The notes beneath the pieces are model-generated. The model was not told where the DNA came from, ran no database searches, and saw only the letters and a list, made by a program, of their open reading frames with translations. Position numbers and translations under genes: made by a program. Below are positions 52,455 through 60,620 of a stretch of DNA of 64,000 bases, piece by piece. Each line of letters opens with the position of its first letter. Position 1 is the first letter of the stretch. Origin of the DNA: Pseudomonadota bacterium (GTDB lineage Bacteria > Myxococcota_A > Polyangia > Polyangiales > Polyangiaceae); NCBI GenBank assembly GCA_023402175.1, contig JAEXCN010000223.1, positions 35,528-99,527 of the forward strand. The letters are read 5' to 3'.

Positions 52455-53809
52455 GCCTGCTCCGCTCTCTTCGCGCGAACAGCGCCGTCCCCTGCGTGGT
52501 GATGGCGTATGCGCTCGGCGTCGTGGTTGCGTGCTCGTCCTCGGAGGAGGAGGGGAACGAGATGCGAGTCGACGTCGATGCCGGCGCGCTGCCCGACTCC
52601 AGCGTCGAGGAGTACGACGCGAGCGAAGCAGGCGTCGATGCGGCCGCTCCGTCGCCGTACGATTTCACGATCTCGTGCGCGGCCACACCGTGCGCGACGC
52701 AGATCGCCGCGCGCGGCGGCCAGCACGCGTGCGCGTTGCTCCAGGGTGGCTCGGTCCGCTGCTGGGGGTCGAACCACTCGGGGCAGCTCGGCACGGGCGG
52801 CGACGACGACGATCCGACCTCGACCTTCGTGGCCACTCCGCGTCCGGCGGGCGGTGTGTCGAACGCGACGAGCGTGGCCGCTGCTGGGCGCGGGCGCTCC
52901 GGGACGACATGCGTGGTCGCCGGAACAGGCGACGTGTCCTGCTTCGGTTCGAACGCGTCGGGACAGCTCGGTCAGGCGTCAGGCCCGTCGGTCGGCGCGC
53001 ACCCCGAGCCGGTGACGATCGATGGGGTGAGCGCGAAGTCGATCACGCTCACGAGCACCTTCGCGCTCGCCGTCGGCAAAGACGATCGCGTTTGGTCATG
53101 GGGAAACAACGATGCGTTTCAGCTCGGCCGCTCTGCGCCCGCAGCGGACGCGAGCGCCTCGCCAGGACCGGCGCAAGCGGACGGCGTATCTGCTCCGGTC
53201 GTCGCGTGCGCTTCCACGCTCCGAAATGGCTTCGCACTGCTCGGCAGCGGGAAGGTGGCGTCCTGGGGAGGCGGCGGCGTCGACGATGCGCTCGGGCGAG
53301 CGAGCTCGATGGCGGTCGATCCGATTGCGAAGACGATCGCCCTCGCGGACGTGTCTGCCCTCGCCGCGGGCGACGCGCATGCGTGCGCGCTGATCGGCGG
53401 AAGCGTCCATTGCTGGGGAAAGAACGACCACGGCCAGCTCGGCACCGGCAACCGCGCGGACGAGAGCCTGCCTGCGCGCGTCCTGTTTTCCGACGACGTC
53501 CACGTGGTCGCCATCGCCGCCGGTGGAAGGAGCTCCTGCGCCATCGCGTCGAACGGCGGTGTGTACTGCTGGGGCGCGAACGAGGGAGGGCAGAGCGGCG
53601 TCGCGTCGGCTCGAGATCAGCGCGTGCCCGCTCGCATCGTCGGCCTCACCGCGGACGCGGTGCAGATCGCGCTCATGGATGACGCCGCGTGCGCCCTGCT
53701 CCGCGACGGCACCGTGTCCTGCTGGGGCAAGAACCTATCGGGCCAGCTCGGGCGCGGTGGTCGCGACGAAGAGATTCACCTCAACCCTGCCGCTGTCGTC
53801 TTCCAGTAG
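52451..53809 (+). CDS. RCC1-repeat lipoprotein (module V, gene 7)
   Basis: 452 aa from GTG 52451 (GTGA overlap); the frame upstream to 52409 is inside propeller 2. Lipobox VVVAC. Head CAATPCATQIAARGGQHAC. Seven blades: RCWGSNHSGQLG, SCFGSNASGQLG, WSWGNNDAFQLG, ASWGGGGVDDALG, HCWGKNDHGQLG, YCWGANEGGQSG and SCWGKNLSGQLG. Blades 2-4 share the same departures from CWG as the module IV protein, showing common descent. The IgGFc-like gene follows after 25 bases. Confidence 0.92.
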   Translation: MSLLRSLRANSAVPCVVMAYALGVVVACSSSEEEGNEMRVDVDAGALPDSSVEEYDASEAGVDAAAPSPYDFTISCAATPCATQIAARGGQHACALLQGGSVRCWGSNHSGQLGTGGDDDDPTSTFVATPRPAGGVSNATSVAAAGRGRSGTTCVVAGTGDVSCFGSNASGQLGQASGPSVGAHPEPVTIDGVSAKSITLTSTFALAVGKDDRVWSWGNNDAFQLGRSAPAADASASPGPAQADGVSAPVVACASTLRNGFALLGSGKVASWGGGGVDDALGRASSMAVDPIAKTIALADVSALAAGDAHACALIGGSVHCWGKNDHGQLGTGNRADESLPARVLFSDDVHVVAIAAGGRSSCAIASNGGVYCWGANEGGQSGVASARDQRVPARIVGLTADAVQIALMDDAACALLRDGTVSCWGKNLSGQLGRGGRDEEIHLNPAAVVFQ

Positions 53810-53834
53810 GCGACCGGGCCCCTGAATCGAGATC

Positions 53835-55643
53835 ATGCGTAAGCCGCTTCTTGCTGTCTCCATCGTCGTCGCGTTCGGATGGGCGGGTTGTTCGTCCGAC
53901 CGACCCGGCTGGCACGAGCCGAATCAGGTGTTCCCGACCCCGGCCCCCGAGGCCGGCGTCGAGGATGCCGGCTGCACGGGACTCGCGTGCTCGCTCGATC
54001 TCCGGTCCGTCCTCGATTGCGCGGGTAACGTCGTCGAGGCCTGCCCCGCCGATCGCGCCTGCGGCAACGGCAAGTGCCTCACTCCGTGCGACGCGGCCGC
54101 GCTCAACGAGGGCTCGCTCGGGTGCTCGTTCTCGGTACCGCCCACGCTGGCGTATGCCGCGTCGCTCGGGTCGTGCGGCGCCGTCTTCGTCGCCAATACG
54201 TGGAGCTCGCCCGCGACGCTCCGGCTCGAGCACCAGGGACAGGATAGGTCACTCGAGGACGCCGTCTGGATCCCCTACGTGGAAGATGGGACGGTGAAGC
54301 ACAAGAAGATGGACGGGCCGATTCCGCCGGGCAGCGGCGCCGTCGTCTTCGTGTCCGGTCAAGACGAGACCGTGGACAATCGGTATTCGATCAACTGTCC
54401 ACCCGGCGTAAAGCCTTTGCTCCCTCCGTCGACGAGAAACGCGACGGAGATCACGAACGCTGTATTCGTCACGACAGACGTCCCCGTATCGATGTATTCG
54501 ATTTTCCCGTACGGGGGAGCCGCGAGCCAGGTGTCGAGCGCCACATTGCTCCTTCCGACGACTTCCTATCGGAAGAAATACGTCGTTGCGAGCGCGTGGG
54601 GCGGCAATGGATATCGGTTCGGGCAAGGCGTGCTCATGCCCGACTCGCCTGCCGCGGCGACGCAGCCTGGCATGCCCACCCTTCAGATCATCGCCCTCGA
54701 GGACGACACGTCCGTCGATCTCGTCCCGAAGGTCGCGATCGTCGGCGGCGAGGGCGTCGCGAAGGCGCCACGGAACAAGGTTGCAAGCTACACGCTTCGC
54801 CGCGGAGAGGTGCTTCAGATCGTCCAGGACAACGAGCTCACGGGCTCCGTAATCGACAGCACGAAGCCCGTCGGGGTCTTCGGCGGCCACACGTGTATGA
54901 ACGTCCCGATTGGCGTCGGCACTTGCGACGCCGAGACCGAGCAGATCCCGCCGATCTCGGCCTGGGGAAACGAATACGCTGTCTTGCCCGCGCCGAATCG
55001 TCCGGCTCTGAGGAGCAAGGGGCCCGTGACCTCGCGCGACCCGAGCGTCGTTCGTATCGTGGGTGCACGGGACGGAACGCAGCTCACCTACGAGCCGTCC
55101 GTGCCGGCGGGTGCGCCGACCACGCTCGGAGCGGGGGAGCTCGCTGCGTTCTTCGCCAATGACCCGTTCGTCGTGCGCAGCCAGGACGAGGACCACGCCT
55201 TCCACGTGGCGGTCATCATGACCGGCCAGAGCCAGCCGAACTCCGCGTCGACCGGAGATCCCGAGGTGGCGTCCGCCGTTCCGACGCGCCAGTGGCTCGA
55301 CAACTACGGGTTCTTCTCCGACTACACCTACGATATGAGCGCGGTGTTCGTCACGCGCCGGAAGGTCGATGGCGCGTTCCGGGAGGTGGAGCTCGACTGC
55401 GCGGGCGTGCTCACGAACTGGAGGCCGATCACGAGCGACTACGAGTGGACGTACGTGGATCTCACGCGTTACACCGTGGCGCAGGCCTACGTTGCAGGCA
55501 CCTGCTACGACGGCCCACACCGCATTCACAGCGACGCCGCGTTCACGATGACCGTGTGGGGTCTCGGGAGCGCGGTCAGCTACGCCTATCCAGGTGGCAC
55601 GGGCCTCCGCCCGCGAACCGAGCTCGAAGCTCCGGTGAACTGA
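53835..55643 (+). CDS. IgGFc-binding-like lipoprotein (module V, gene 8)
   Basis: 602 aa, ATG 53835. Lipobox GWAGC. Cys head CTGLACSLDLRSVLDC, CPADRACGNGKC, NEGSLGCSF. Core: SMYSIFPYGGAASQVSSATL, VFGGHTCMNV, WLDNYGFFSDYTY and the terminal VWGLGSAVSYAYPGG. Close to the module IV copy across its length. Last gene of the array on the right; the following genes are unrelated. Confidence 0.92.
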   Translation: MRKPLLAVSIVVAFGWAGCSSDRPGWHEPNQVFPTPAPEAGVEDAGCTGLACSLDLRSVLDCAGNVVEACPADRACGNGKCLTPCDAAALNEGSLGCSFSVPPTLAYAASLGSCGAVFVANTWSSPATLRLEHQGQDRSLEDAVWIPYVEDGTVKHKKMDGPIPPGSGAVVFVSGQDETVDNRYSINCPPGVKPLLPPSTRNATEITNAVFVTTDVPVSMYSIFPYGGAASQVSSATLLLPTTSYRKKYVVASAWGGNGYRFGQGVLMPDSPAAATQPGMPTLQIIALEDDTSVDLVPKVAIVGGEGVAKAPRNKVASYTLRRGEVLQIVQDNELTGSVIDSTKPVGVFGGHTCMNVPIGVGTCDAETEQIPPISAWGNEYAVLPAPNRPALRSKGPVTSRDPSVVRIVGARDGTQLTYEPSVPAGAPTTLGAGELAAFFANDPFVVRSQDEDHAFHVAVIMTGQSQPNSASTGDPEVASAVPTRQWLDNYGFFSDYTYDMSAVFVTRRKVDGAFREVELDCAGVLTNWRPITSDYEWTYVDLTRYTVAQAYVAGTCYDGPHRIHSDAAFTMTVWGLGSAVSYAYPGGTGLRPRTELEAPVN

Positions 55644-55710
55644 GCCGTCGCCGGAATGGGCGCGCCGACGTGCGGGAGCGCGCTCTCGTCGCTCTCAGGT
55701 CAGGATCACG

Positions 55711-56403
55711 ATGTCTTATCATCCGCGGATGGCGTCCGTCCGCGTGGATCCCGGCAAGGTGTTCGAGTTCAGAGACGAGCAGAGCTTTTACAAGTGGCTC
55801 GGCAAACATTGGGACAAGGAGCAGGAGCTCTGGATCAAGATCCACAAAGTGAGCTCCGGGCTCCCGTCGATCACGCCGAAGGAGGCCATCGACGTGGTGC
55901 TCTGCTGGGGTTGGATCGACGGCATCCGAAAGGGCTACGACGACAAGAGCTTCCTCCAGCGCTACACACCGCGCGGCAAGAAGAGCGTCTGGAGCCGGAT
56001 CAACGTCGCCAACGTCGAGCGCCTCACCAAGGCCGGGAAGATGCAGCCTTCGGGGCTCGCGCAGGTCGAAGCCGCGAAGGCCGACGGGCGCTGGGAGAAG
56101 GCCTACAGCGCGGCGCAGTCGGAGGCGCCAGCCGACCTTCTCGCCGCGATCCGTGCGGAGCCGAAAGCGCTGAAGATGTACGAAGCCCTTTCGGCTCAGA
56201 ATCGGTTCGCGTTGACGTTCCGCACGCTCAGCATGAAGACCGAGACTGGACGGAAGAAGAAGATCGCAGGCTTCGTCGAGATGCTCAGGAAGGGCGAGAC
56301 GATCCACCCGCAAGCCAAGGCCGCACCTACGCGCAAGGGTGCATCTCGGTCGTCGAGAGGGGCGAAGGGCGGATCTCGCGATACGTCGACTTCTGGAACC
56401 TGA
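55711..56403 (+). CDS. YdeI/OmpD-associated family protein
   Basis: 230 aa, ATG 55711 (ATG 55729 also possible). Family signature: WLGKHWDKEQELWIKIHKVS, EAIDVVLCWGWIDGIRKGYD, QRYTPRGKKSVWSRINVANV, GKMQPSGLAQVEAAKADGRW. Members are cytoplasmic proteins of about 190-230 aa linked in some species to peptide stress or bacteriocin protection; the biochemical role is not settled. The Lys/Arg/Ser-rich tail is an extra. Convergent with the globin gene. Confidence 0.9.
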   Translation: MSYHPRMASVRVDPGKVFEFRDEQSFYKWLGKHWDKEQELWIKIHKVSSGLPSITPKEAIDVVLCWGWIDGIRKGYDDKSFLQRYTPRGKKSVWSRINVANVERLTKAGKMQPSGLAQVEAAKADGRWEKAYSAAQSEAPADLLAAIRAEPKALKMYEALSAQNRFALTFRTLSMKTETGRKKKIAGFVEMLRKGETIHPQAKAAPTRKGASRSSRGAKGGSRDTSTSGT

Positions 56404-56459
56404 TGGTCGCGATGCCGGCGAGCGTCGCCGAGCTCACGAGCTTCTCGAGTCGTGCCCGA

Positions 56460-56487
56460 GTCGCCGCTCGCGTTGACGAGCGGCGAC
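56460..56487. terminator. Perfect 11-bp hairpin between convergent genes
   Basis: GTCGCCGCTCG and CGAGCGGCGAC flank the loop CGTTGA, between the stops of the YdeI-like gene (+) and the globin gene (-). Position and symmetry fit a bidirectional terminator, although no U-tract is present. Confidence 0.6.
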
Positions 56488-56503
56488 CTCGTGCGGCGAG
56501 CTC

Positions 56504-56929
56504 TCAGGAGCTGGCAGTGGCCTGCGGCGCGCCAGCGAGCATCAAGTCACGAATCACGCCGTACGCCGTCGACCACTGGCTCTCGACATTCGCCGTCCAG
56601 TCGTCGCCGAGCGTCTCCGCGAGCGTCGCGAGCAGCGAGTCGCCAACCCAGTCGTACATCTCGCGGGTCACGCCGTAGTCGAGGTGCTTCGCGCCGAGGG
56701 CGCCAAGCGTCGACGTGAGCCACGACGCGTCTTCGAGGTGCTCGAGGACCGAGAGCAGCGCTTGCTGGAGCATCTCCTGCTGCTTCTTCGAGGAGTTTCC
56801 TCCGAAGAGCGGACGCGACTGCGGATAGCGCTCGAAGAGGATCTCGTAGAAGCGGGGCGTGATCATCGGCTGGCGCTCGATGATGGTGTCGAAGGACGAG
56901 CGTAGAACAGTGGCGTCGAGGGGCATCAT
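56504..56929 (-). CDS. Globin-family heme protein
   Basis: 141 aa, ATG 56929 (a second ATG follows at once). Single globin domain: FYEILFERYPQSRPLFGG at the B-C-E region, and the proximal-His segment LGALGAKHLDYGVTREMYDW, then VGDSLLATLAETLGDDWTAN. It resembles the globin domain of flavohemoglobins but lacks the reductase. It probably binds O2 or NO. It is divergent from an NsrR-like regulator, which supports a role in NO handling. A palindrome lies directly upstream of the start. Confidence 0.9.
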   Translation of the reverse strand: MMPLDATVLRSSFDTIIERQPMITPRFYEILFERYPQSRPLFGGNSSKKQQEMLQQALLSVLEHLEDASWLTSTLGALGAKHLDYGVTREMYDWVGDSLLATLAETLGDDWTANVESQWSTAYGVIRDLMLAGAPQATASS

Positions 56930-56935
56930 GGTCTC

Positions 56936-56957
56936 CGTAAGGCGAATGGGCCTTACG
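56936..56957. promoter_or_regulatory. 22-base palindrome upstream of the globin start
   Basis: CGTAAGGC and GCCTTACG separated by 6 bases, 7-28 bases before the globin start codon. It is a candidate operator for the neighbouring Rrf2 regulator, or an RNA hairpin next to the ribosome site (GGAG). It does not match the A/T-rich NsrR sites known from enterobacteria. Confidence 0.6.
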
Positions 56958-56992
56958 CGTACCTATTTAGGAAGGGAAGCGGAAACTTGCAG

Positions 56993-57022
56993 GCGCACGC
57001 TACGGAAGAGCTGCGCGTGCGC
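56993..57022. promoter_or_regulatory. Inverted repeat upstream of the Rrf2 regulator gene
   Basis: GCGCACGC and GCGTGCGC with 14 bases between them, ending 15 bases before the regulator start. Possible second operator or leader hairpin; sequence unlike the palindrome near the globin gene. Confidence 0.4.
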
Positions 57023-57037
57023 TAAGATCGCCTCTCG

Positions 57038-57511
57038 ATGCAGCTCAGGATGTACACCGACTATGCGCTACGGGCGCTGCTCTACGTCGGCTCGCATCCG
57101 GGCCAACCGGTGCCAGCGTCCACGATCGCCGCGGCGTACGAGATCTCTCTCGACCATCTCGCCAAGGCCACGAAAGCGCTGACGCGCGCAGGCTTCTTGA
57201 GCTCGACGCGTGGCAGCGGCGGCGGCGTGGTGCTCGCGAAGCCGGCATCGGACATCTGCATCGGAGCCGTGGTTCGTCTCTTCGAGGGGCGGACGGGGCA
57301 GCTCGTGGACTGCGAGGGGGAGCGGGTCGCGCCCTGTCGGATCGCTTCGGCCTGTCGGCTACGCGCCGCCCTGGCGGCGGCTGAGGCAGCGTTTTTTGCG
57401 GAGCTCGACGCTGTCACGCTCGAGGACCTGCTCGGGAGTCGAGCTCAGCTCGTGCATCTGCTCGGAGCTCGCTCTCCCCGTCGGCGCGCCGCTACCTCGC
57501 GCGCTGGCTGA
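57038..57511 (+). CDS. nsrR: Rrf2-family regulator, NsrR-like
   Basis: 157 aa, ATG 57038. N-terminal winged helix (MQLRMYTDYALRALLYVG, recognition helix near LDHLAKATKALTRAGFLSST), then the wing RGSGGGVVLAKPASDI. Three Cys at DCEGERVAPCRIASAC (spacing x7, x5) fit Fe-S cluster ligands of NsrR. Such proteins sense nitric oxide through the cluster and repress detoxification genes. The divergent globin gene is the obvious target. IscR or other Rrf2 roles are less likely because no Fe-S assembly genes are nearby. Confidence 0.85.
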   Translation: MQLRMYTDYALRALLYVGSHPGQPVPASTIAAAYEISLDHLAKATKALTRAGFLSSTRGSGGGVVLAKPASDICIGAVVRLFEGRTGQLVDCEGERVAPCRIASACRLRAALAAAEAAFFAELDAVTLEDLLGSRAQLVHLLGARSPRRRAATSRAG

Positions 57512-57549
57512 CCGACCATGTCGTCGGCGGATCGGCCCACACGCCGCTC

Positions 57550-58602
57550 TTACTTCGGAGCGCGACGGATCGTGCCGTCGAACGTGTTCGCCCAGTAGAC
57601 GTCTCCTCCGGCGAGGACGATCGCTTCCGGTCGATGCTGGTTGCGCGCGAGCACCGTGACGTCGCCACCGCCGCGAGCGACGCGGCCCACGAAGCCATCC
57701 GCATAGCTCGCCGCGCTCGTGCCACGCGCTGTGAAGTAGACGTAGGGACCGTTCGGATCCGACGCGACGCCGGACGGCTCGGGCAGGGCCGTCGCGAGTT
57801 CGACGACGCTGCCGCCCGAGCGCTCGCGCGCGCGCAGGTGCCCGTCGGAGGTGGTCCAGAAGATCTGCGCGCCGTCGACCGCGAGCGCGGTCGCATTCTG
57901 TGCGGCTGCGACGAGACTCGACGCTTCGCTGCAGCTCCCCGTCGCCGGGCAGAAGCGAACGTCGGCCGGCGTCGCCCACGCGATGCCGTCGTAGGCCGCG
58001 CCGTAGACTCCGGTGGAGTTGAACCCGAGGAAGGTCGTGCTCGACGAGGGCGGATCGTCTTGGAGCTTGATGATCACGTTCGTCAGCAGCCCGTAGACCG
58101 TCTTGCTGTCACCGACGAGCGCGGAGACGAGCCCACTCAGCTCTTCCCGAGCGATCTTCCCGGCGTCGTCCAAGAAGAAGATCGCCTCAGCCGTCTCGTC
58201 CGCCCAGAACAGGCGTTTCGTCCACGCCACGTGTGATGGTTGCCCGCCGACGGTGACATCGGCTGGCTTCGAGCAGCCCTCGAGCGCGCAGGAGCGGACG
58301 GCGCCGTCGCTGCGCGCGGCCCAGTAGAGTGTCTTCCCGTCGTGTGCGAGCGAGGTGACGCCGCCCTGCCCGGACGCGACGACGGTCGTGCCGTCGCCCG
58401 CGTCGACGGGGCCGGCGCCGTCGGGGCCGTCGCCGTCGACCGAGCCTCCATCCGCCATCGCGTCGGTCGTGCCGGACCCATTGCCCTCTGCCGACGACGC
58501 GAAGGGTGAACAGTGGAGAAGGCACGCGCCCACGACGGAGGTCGCCGCCGCTACCGAGCCGAGCTTCAGGAGCGTCGCGATCGACGCGCGCACGAGCGAC
58601 AT
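57550..58602 (-). CDS. YWTD-like propeller lipoprotein
   Basis: 350 aa, ATG 58602. Leader with Cys at VVGACLLHC, so the lipidated Cys is one of two. Asp/Gly-rich linker to about residue 75, then repeats such as GKTLYWAARSDGAVRSCALE, KRLFWADETAEAIFFLDDAG, AQIFWTTSDGHLRARERSGG and GDVYWANTFDGTIRRAPK, typical of six-bladed YWTD/NHL-like propellers common in myxobacteria. It is a different propeller family from those of the array. Convergent with the nsrR-like gene. Confidence 0.88.
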   Translation of the reverse strand: MSLVRASIATLLKLGSVAAATSVVGACLLHCSPFASSAEGNGSGTTDAMADGGSVDGDGPDGAGPVDAGDGTTVVASGQGGVTSLAHDGKTLYWAARSDGAVRSCALEGCSKPADVTVGGQPSHVAWTKRLFWADETAEAIFFLDDAGKIAREELSGLVSALVGDSKTVYGLLTNVIIKLQDDPPSSSTTFLGFNSTGVYGAAYDGIAWATPADVRFCPATGSCSEASSLVAAAQNATALAVDGAQIFWTTSDGHLRARERSGGSVVELATALPEPSGVASDPNGPYVYFTARGTSAASYADGFVGRVARGGGDVTVLARNQHRPEAIVLAGGDVYWANTFDGTIRRAPK

Positions 58603-58729
58603 CCACGTTCAGTCTATCGGAACGGACCGAGCTCGTCAGTTCGGGGCAGCGGGCGCCGCGATGCGCGCTTCTTCCGGGATTCGAGCCCTTCGACCACGAG
58701 AGCGCACCGGCTGCTACCCTCTGCTCGCG

Positions 58730-59503
58730 ATGGATCTCGAGCTGTCCGACAAGGTTGCCATCGTCACCGGAGCTTCGCGTGGGATCGGGCGCGCGATCGC
58801 CCTGACCCTCGCGGAAGAGGGGATGAAGATCGTCCTCGCCGCGCGTTCGCAGGACCTGCTCGAGCAGGTGAGCGCATCGCTCCCGACCGAGTCTCTGGTC
58901 CACGCGGCCGATCTGCGCGATCGGGCGGCGGCGAGGGCGCTCGTCGATGCCACGATCGCGCGCTTCGGTCGAATCGATGTCCTCGTCAACTGCGCCGGCG
59001 CGACGAAGCGAGGCGACTTCCTCGAGCTGACCGACGCCGAGTGGGATGATGGCTTCGCGCTCAAGTTCTTCGGTGCGATGCGTCTCTCGCGCGCGGCGTG
59101 GCCGCACCTGCGCCGAAGCGGCGGCGCGATCGTGAACATCGTCGGCATCGGCGGGCGGACCGGGAACGCGGAGTTCGCGATCGGAGGCTCCGTCAACGCG
59201 GCGCTGCTGAACCTCACGAAGGTGCTGGCTGACCGTGGCATCGCCGACGGCGTGCGCGTGAATGCGATCAACCCGGGGACGATCGCGACCGAGCGGCTCG
59301 GGATCCGCATCGACCGCTTCGCGAAGGAGCACGGGATCGATCGCGACGAAGCAGCGCGGCGCATGCCGCGAGCGATGGGCATCGCCCGCTTCGGAGAGCC
59401 CGCCGAGATCGCGCGGGCGGTCGCGTTCCTCGCCTCGCCTCGGGCGGCGTATTGCCAGGGCGCGATCCTCGACGTCGATGGCGGCACGACGCGAACGCTG
59501 TGA
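58730..59503 (+). CDS. SDR-fold protein lacking the usual catalytic Tyr/Lys
   Basis: 257 aa from ATG 58730; the frame upstream is a shadow. NAD(P)-binding motif VTGASRGIGRAIAL and the NCAG motif are intact. Where classical members have YxxxK, this protein reads FAIGGSVNAALLNLTKVLAD, so the Tyr and Lys positions are not conserved. The later RVNAINPGTIATERL and QGAILDVDGGT are normal. Probably an oxidoreductase-like protein of a divergent SDR subfamily with another mechanism, or a non-enzymatic role. Substrate unknown. It ends 3 bases from the convergent phosphoesterase. Confidence 0.88.
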   Translation: MDLELSDKVAIVTGASRGIGRAIALTLAEEGMKIVLAARSQDLLEQVSASLPTESLVHAADLRDRAAARALVDATIARFGRIDVLVNCAGATKRGDFLELTDAEWDDGFALKFFGAMRLSRAAWPHLRRSGGAIVNIVGIGGRTGNAEFAIGGSVNAALLNLTKVLADRGIADGVRVNAINPGTIATERLGIRIDRFAKEHGIDRDEAARRMPRAMGIARFGEPAEIARAVAFLASPRAAYCQGAILDVDGGTTRTL

Positions 59504-59506
59504 GCC

Positions 59507-60469
59507 TCATCGCGGGGCGAGGTCGAGCAGCGCGATCTCCGGGCGGGCGCCGAGCCTCGCTTCGACGCTGCTCGTCCCGAGGCCCGAGCTGACGTACAGC
59601 TTGCCGCCCGACGGCCAGTCGTAGAGGCCGTACCGATACGGCTTCATGTCCTCCTCGAGGAAAGGGCAGATTTCGGTGAACGGGACGCAGATCTGGCCGG
59701 CATGCGTGTGACCGACGAGCGCGAGATCGAACCGCGGCACCGCCGGCGAACGAAGCGATTGGAAGTTGTGCGCGAGGACGAGCGTCGGCGAGCTCCGGTC
59801 GACATCCGCGAATGCGTGTGCGGGATCGCTCTCTCCGGCCCGCCAACTACCGAGCCCCACGAGCGTAGCGCCGTTCGCGAGCCGGACGTGCTCGTTCGGA
59901 AGGATTCGAATGCCTGTATCTTCCACGCATACCCGGATCGGCCCGCCGCGCGCGGGATCTCCTTCATGCCTGTCGCTGTCGTGATTCCCGAGCACTGCGA
60001 AGACGCCGAGCGGTGCGTCGAGCTCGGCAAGCGGCGCGAGCGCATCGAGCTTGCGACGATCTGCGTCGAGACCGTCGACGAAGTCGCCGCCGAGCAGGAC
60101 GACATCGGCCGCGAGCCTTCGCGTCCTCCGGACGATGCGCCGTATGCGGTCCCGATCGCGCGCACCTGCGTGCAGATCCGTCAGCAGCGCGACGCGCATC
60201 GCCGGGCCTCGCCACGCCAGACACGTCCTCGTCACGGCGACCCATCGCGGTTCGACGAGGTGCGCCCACGCCCCGAGCGCGACCGCGGCTGCGCCGACGG
60301 CGCTCACGGACGCGAGTGTTCGGCGCGTGTCACGGCTCGTGCTCCGCGACGCGAGCACAGCCGTGGTCGCAACAGCACCAGCGCTGGCCGCCAGCGCCAA
60401 CGTGAAGCGTCGTCCCGAGAGAAGCGATGCGAGGTCCACGGCTCCCACCCGGAGCAAGCGGCATTCCAC
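59507..60469 (-). CDS. Membrane-anchored metallophosphoesterase
   Basis: About 320 aa from GTG 60469; the frame continues to 60628 but would overlap the AraC start at 60621, so a shorter start is preferred, and GTG 60448 is also possible. One or two N-terminal transmembrane helices (LALAASAGAVATTAVLAS, VSAVGAAAVALGAWAHLV) precede the calcineurin-like core: LLTDLHAG, LLGGDFVDG, VLGNHDSD, LAHN, VGHTHAGQ. All metal-binding motifs are intact. YkuE/YaeI-like enzymes hydrolyse phosphoesters at the membrane; the substrate is not evident. Confidence 0.88.
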   Translation of the reverse strand: MECRLLRVGAVDLASLLSGRRFTLALAASAGAVATTAVLASRSTSRDTRRTLASVSAVGAAAVALGAWAHLVEPRWVAVTRTCLAWRGPAMRVALLTDLHAGARDRDRIRRIVRRTRRLAADVVLLGGDFVDGLDADRRKLDALAPLAELDAPLGVFAVLGNHDSDRHEGDPARGGPIRVCVEDTGIRILPNEHVRLANGATLVGLGSWRAGESDPAHAFADVDRSSPTLVLAHNFQSLRSPAVPRFDLALVGHTHAGQICVPFTEICPFLEEDMKPYRYGLYDWPSGGKLYVSSGLGTSSVEARLGARPEIALLDLAPR

Positions 60470-60620
60470 GAGTGCGATGTGTCCACCACGGCTGGTGATC
60501 CCCGGACAGCAATTTTCTCCAAGTCGGGCGGTGCCCCTCCGGGCATGGTCCGGACGACCGTGCTCCGACCGACATGGGGCGGCCGTGCTCGTGGCTCGAT
60601 CCCGGGCTAGAGTGAACGCG

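Larger units (their letters stand above)
46498..55643 (+). repeat. Module V: eight-gene surface lipoprotein/sigma unit
   Basis: The most compact unit at 9.1 kb, with ATGA/GTGA overlaps at 48180, 48923, 50089, 51231 and 52451. Its proteins are closest to those of module IV. Confidence 0.9.
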
